36,268 nt of DNA from Chitinophagales bacterium. GTDB taxonomy: Bacteria > Bacteroidota > Bacteroidia > Chitinophagales > Saprospiraceae. The stretch's first letter is position 1; every line of letters starts with the position of its first letter. This document shows, piece by piece, positions 34,058 to 36,268 of this stretch. The notes beneath the pieces are model-generated. The model worked only from the letters and a program-made list of their open reading frames with translations, was not told the origin of the DNA and did no database searches. Where the stretch lies: contig JAAFJY010000045.1 of NCBI GenBank assembly GCA_013299105.1, positions 1 through 36,268 of the forward strand, in the 5' to 3' direction. Made by a program: the position numbers and the translations under genes.

Positions 34058-35702
34058 ACCATTGATAGAGTTTGGACCACCCGCGTTGCAGAGGCTCCAT
34101 GAATTGAAGGGTGCGGTCGTTCATCGCTTTGATGGTCAGCAACAAACTGATCGGAAACAAAACCAGGCAAGGAATCCAAGCCGCCAAATAGGCATTGACT
34201 ACAAAAGACTCGGCGATTTTGTGGCAAAAAATGGTCATGATGACAAAAAATACGAAGAAAATGACCGATACCAGAAAAGGATAACCAAAGCCGCCCTTGC
34301 GCACAATGGCCCCCATCGGGGCACCAATGAACATAAAAATGAAGCAGGCTACCGCAGTACTGTACTTGGACTGCCAATCAAAAATGAATTTGACCTGGTT
34401 TTCTTTGATGTTGTCGAGCGAAGCCGCTGCACCCAAGGTCTGGTTCAACACGCTGGAGATAGAAGATTCTGCCCGGTTTTTGAAGTTGATGCGGTCACTT
34501 TCCGAAAAGGTATCGGCAAAGCGCTTGACCAGGTTGATTGGTTTCACCCGTTTGGGAATCTGCGACTGATAGGTCGCTGGAATGGCCGATACCGCGCTGT
34601 GGTCAGTATTGAAAGTCACGCTGTGGCTCGAGTCGAAAGTCACTCCTGTACTGGCTGGACTGGCATTTTGCAGGGGTACAATGTTGCCTTGGGTGGTATT
34701 CGACTCCACGGGCTGGGTTTGATTGGCCTTGGCTTTGGCCATTTCAGCCTTCAAAAAAGTACTGTCGAAAGGCAGGATAGAAATTTGCGTGGACACAAAA
34801 TTTCCCACCGACATGATCCTTTTCTCGATGTCCAATTGCATGGAGTCCGCAGCAGCACGGAGCTGCTTGGAATCCATCGTTTGGCGGCTGTTTTTGAACA
34901 ATTCCATGTTGGTGTGCCCCATCTGGAACTCACTCAGGTCAAAAATCTTGGTGAATTCATCAAAGCCCGTGCGGATGAAGGGATACTTGCTTTGTGAAGT
35001 ACCATTGTAGTTGCGCGATTCGATGTATTGAAAGCCGTCGCGCAGGCGCATCACGAAGGTATTGCCGCCCTCGGCGGTGTACATTTCGCCGTCTTTGGCG
35101 GTGATGAGCACGAATTTGCCGGAATTACTTTCGCTTTGGTCGTAAATGATCACGTCCTTGATGCTGCGGCCGTCGTTGCCTTTTTTGCCAATGTGGATGG
35201 TGAAGTTTTGAAAGTCGTCGTTGAAAACCCCCACATCCAGGCGCAAAGCGGGCTTGGTGTTGTTGATGTCCCACATCCGCGAACCAAATTGCAAATTGGC
35301 CGCCGGGATGATGTAATCGGAGCAATACCAGGAAGTTAAGCAAACACAAACCGAAAAAATGATCAGCGGGCGCATGATGCGCAACAAGGACATCCCCGCC
35401 GATTTCATGCTTGACAACTCGTAGTGTTCGGCCAAATTGCCCATCAGCATCACCGAGGACAAAAGTACGCCCAAAGGCAGGGCCATCGGCACAAACCCAA
35501 TCGCTTTGTAAGACAGCAGCTCCAGGATGGTGAAAAAACCCAAACCCCGTCCCGCCAGGTTGTCGATGTAAATCCACAACATCTGCATGAGCAGCACAAA
35601 CAAGGCCACCGAAAAAGCAGCGATGAATGGAGGAATAAAACTGGTGAAAATCATGCGGTCCAGTTTTTTCCAGCGCCAAATGCGGAACAGTCGTTTGATC
35701 AT
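34017..35702 (-). CDS. LptF/LptG-family lipopolysaccharide export permease (YjgP/YjgQ)
   Basis: A 561-residue inner-membrane permease of the Lpt transporter, which lifts LPS out of the inner membrane using the LptB ATPase. The N-terminus is typical: MIFTSFIPPFIAAFSVALFV (about 18-37), then a LSSMKSAGMSLLRI coupling region (about 97-110). A periplasmic beta-jellyroll follows (about 145-260). A long, variable Gln/Ser/Thr-rich insert lies at about 320-390, and the last TM helices are at about 440-530. Family members are usually 350-480 residues, so the insert makes it long, as is common in Bacteroidota. Whether it is LptF or LptG cannot be settled here. It is not linked to the CRISPR locus. Confidence 0.92.
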   Translation of the reverse strand: MIKRLFRIWRWKKLDRMIFTSFIPPFIAAFSVALFVLLMQMLWIYIDNLAGRGLGFFTILELLSYKAIGFVPMALPLGVLLSSVMLMGNLAEHYELSSMKSAGMSLLRIMRPLIIFSVCVCLTSWYCSDYIIPAANLQFGSRMWDINNTKPALRLDVGVFNDDFQNFTIHIGKKGNDGRSIKDVIIYDQSESNSGKFVLITAKDGEMYTAEGGNTFVMRLRDGFQYIESRNYNGTSQSKYPFIRTGFDEFTKIFDLSEFQMGHTNMELFKNSRQTMDSKQLRAAADSMQLDIEKRIMSVGNFVSTQISILPFDSTFLKAEMAKAKANQTQPVESNTTQGNIVPLQNASPASTGVTFDSSHSVTFNTDHSAVSAIPATYQSQIPKRVKPINLVKRFADTFSESDRINFKNRAESSISSVLNQTLGAAASLDNIKENQVKFIFDWQSKYSTAVACFIFMFIGAPMGAIVRKGGFGYPFLVSVIFFVFFVIMTIFCHKIAESFVVNAYLAAWIPCLVLFPISLLLTIKAMNDRTLQFMEPLQRGWSKLYQWYEQKRARYKSVKA

Positions 35703-36180
35703 TTAGAGGTTGAGGAGTTGAGTAGTTTAGGAGAACGCAAGTCCTGGGTTTCAACAAGGGCAAAGGTAGTAAGGTTTTGGGGGGAAGGCAAATAGGATTC
35801 AAGTTAAAGTTTTTAAGTTTGGCTCTTATTGGGTTTCAAGTGGTGATTCAAAATGAGATTGTTCAGGTCATTTAGCCCCAAAGCTTTTTTGACTTACGAC
35901 TTACGAGTGACTACTTACGACTTACGAAGTAAGGCTTCGATTTAAAATTTGTGAGTGCATCAAATCATCATTTTCACGATTCAAGTTTTCCCAACAACAT
36001 AACTGAGTAAATTTATTGGATCCCTGTAGTAGGCAAACAATATTTTTAAATCATTGTATTTCAAATATTTGCGACGTAAAATAAGCTAAAATCAATTCAA
36101 ATATACCAAACCGTGCAAACGGATGCCTAAGCACTCATGGCTTGGGGTGTTAAAAATAGCGAAAAAACTTCCCCCCATTT
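35703..36180. other. Intergenic region with a short direct repeat
   Basis: No gene is supported. A 15-bp sequence ACTTACGACTTACGA occurs twice (35892-35906 and 35913-35927). The rest is AT-rich and should hold the promoter of the LptF/G-PAP2 unit. Confidence 0.6.
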
Positions 36181-36267
36181 TTAAGTTCCCTCTTTTTGTT
36201 GGTTCCAGGTTTTGACTTGTTTATAAGTCACCTCTTCAAAGCTTTTGACTAAGTTTTTGGCATCTAA
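36181..36267 (-). CDS. C-terminal end of an unidentified gene (cut by the window edge)
   Basis: The minus strand has an open frame from the edge to a TAA at 36183-36181, coding 28 residues that start LDAKNLVKSFEEVTYKQVKT and end WNQQKEGT. The charged helical character suggests a real C-terminus. Too little is present to name it. Confidence 0.4.
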   Translation of the reverse strand, partial: LDAKNLVKSFEEVTYKQVKTWNQQKEGT

Positions 36268-36268
36268 T

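Noticed and set aside
33891-34997. A 368-residue plus-strand frame opposite the PAP2 and LptF/G genes
   Set aside because: Antisense shadow of two well-recognised membrane protein genes.

Overview
The window is bacterial, probably Bacteroidota and most likely a Saprospiria-type genome. This rests on the gene families and repeat style (stand-alone CRISPR reverse transcriptase, CorA-type III-B locus, SPOR protein, PAP2 and LptF/G genes, long runs of short dispersed palindromes) plus the scarcity of Shine-Dalgarno sequences. No rRNA or tRNA was recognised, so the taxonomy is an inference. The centrepiece is a complete type III-B (Cmr) CRISPR-Cas locus with two arrays, an RNA-type adaptation module and an unusual set of accessory genes.

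Layout. (1) 1-1176: the cas-proximal end of CRISPR array 1 (17 repeats), running off the left edge. A bidirectional terminator separates it from the convergent cas operon. (2) 1242-8647, minus strand: cas6, cmr6, cmr5, cmr4, cmr3, cmr2 (cas10) and cmr1, mostly with overlapping stop/start codons. (3) 8700-14931, minus strand, directly upstream of cmr1 with 50-60 bp gaps: a trypsin-NACHT-pentapeptide-repeat protein, a Trypco1-like partner, a two-TM coiled-coil protein, a CorA-like channel, and a DEDDh exonuclease. (4) 15309-18189: a SPOR-domain membrane protein, a MITE-like inverted repeat, a hypothetical gene and an ECF sigma factor. (5) 18307-23135, plus strand: a structured RNA-like element, a stand-alone reverse transcriptase, cas1, a DUF1016/YhcG-type PDDEXK nuclease, a strong terminator, a 163-bp MITE and cas2. 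(6) 23136-29575: leader and CRISPR array 2 (88 uniform repeats, about 87 spacers). (7) 29576-33415: a repeat island with palindromes and a 546-bp tandem duplication, interspersed with small genes. (8) 33416-36268: a PAP2 phosphatase, an LptF/LptG permease and the tail of one more gene.

How it may work. RT-Cas1-Cas2 would acquire spacers, possibly from RNA. Cas6 would process the transcripts of both arrays, and the Cmr complex would cut target RNA. Cmr2 lacks the HD DNase domain but keeps the GGDD palm. Together with an adjacent CorA this matches the Bacteroides fragilis pattern, in which Cmr2 makes the messenger SAM-AMP and CorA is the membrane effector. The DEDDh exonuclease sits where messenger-degrading enzymes are found in such loci. 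The new element is a protease-STAND (trypsin-NACHT) protein with its Trypco1 partner, placed between corA and cmr1 in what looks like one transcription unit. It could be a second proteolytic effector arm or an independent defence system sharing the operon. The DUF1016 nuclease between cas1 and cas2 is a second unusual component and could help process prespacers.
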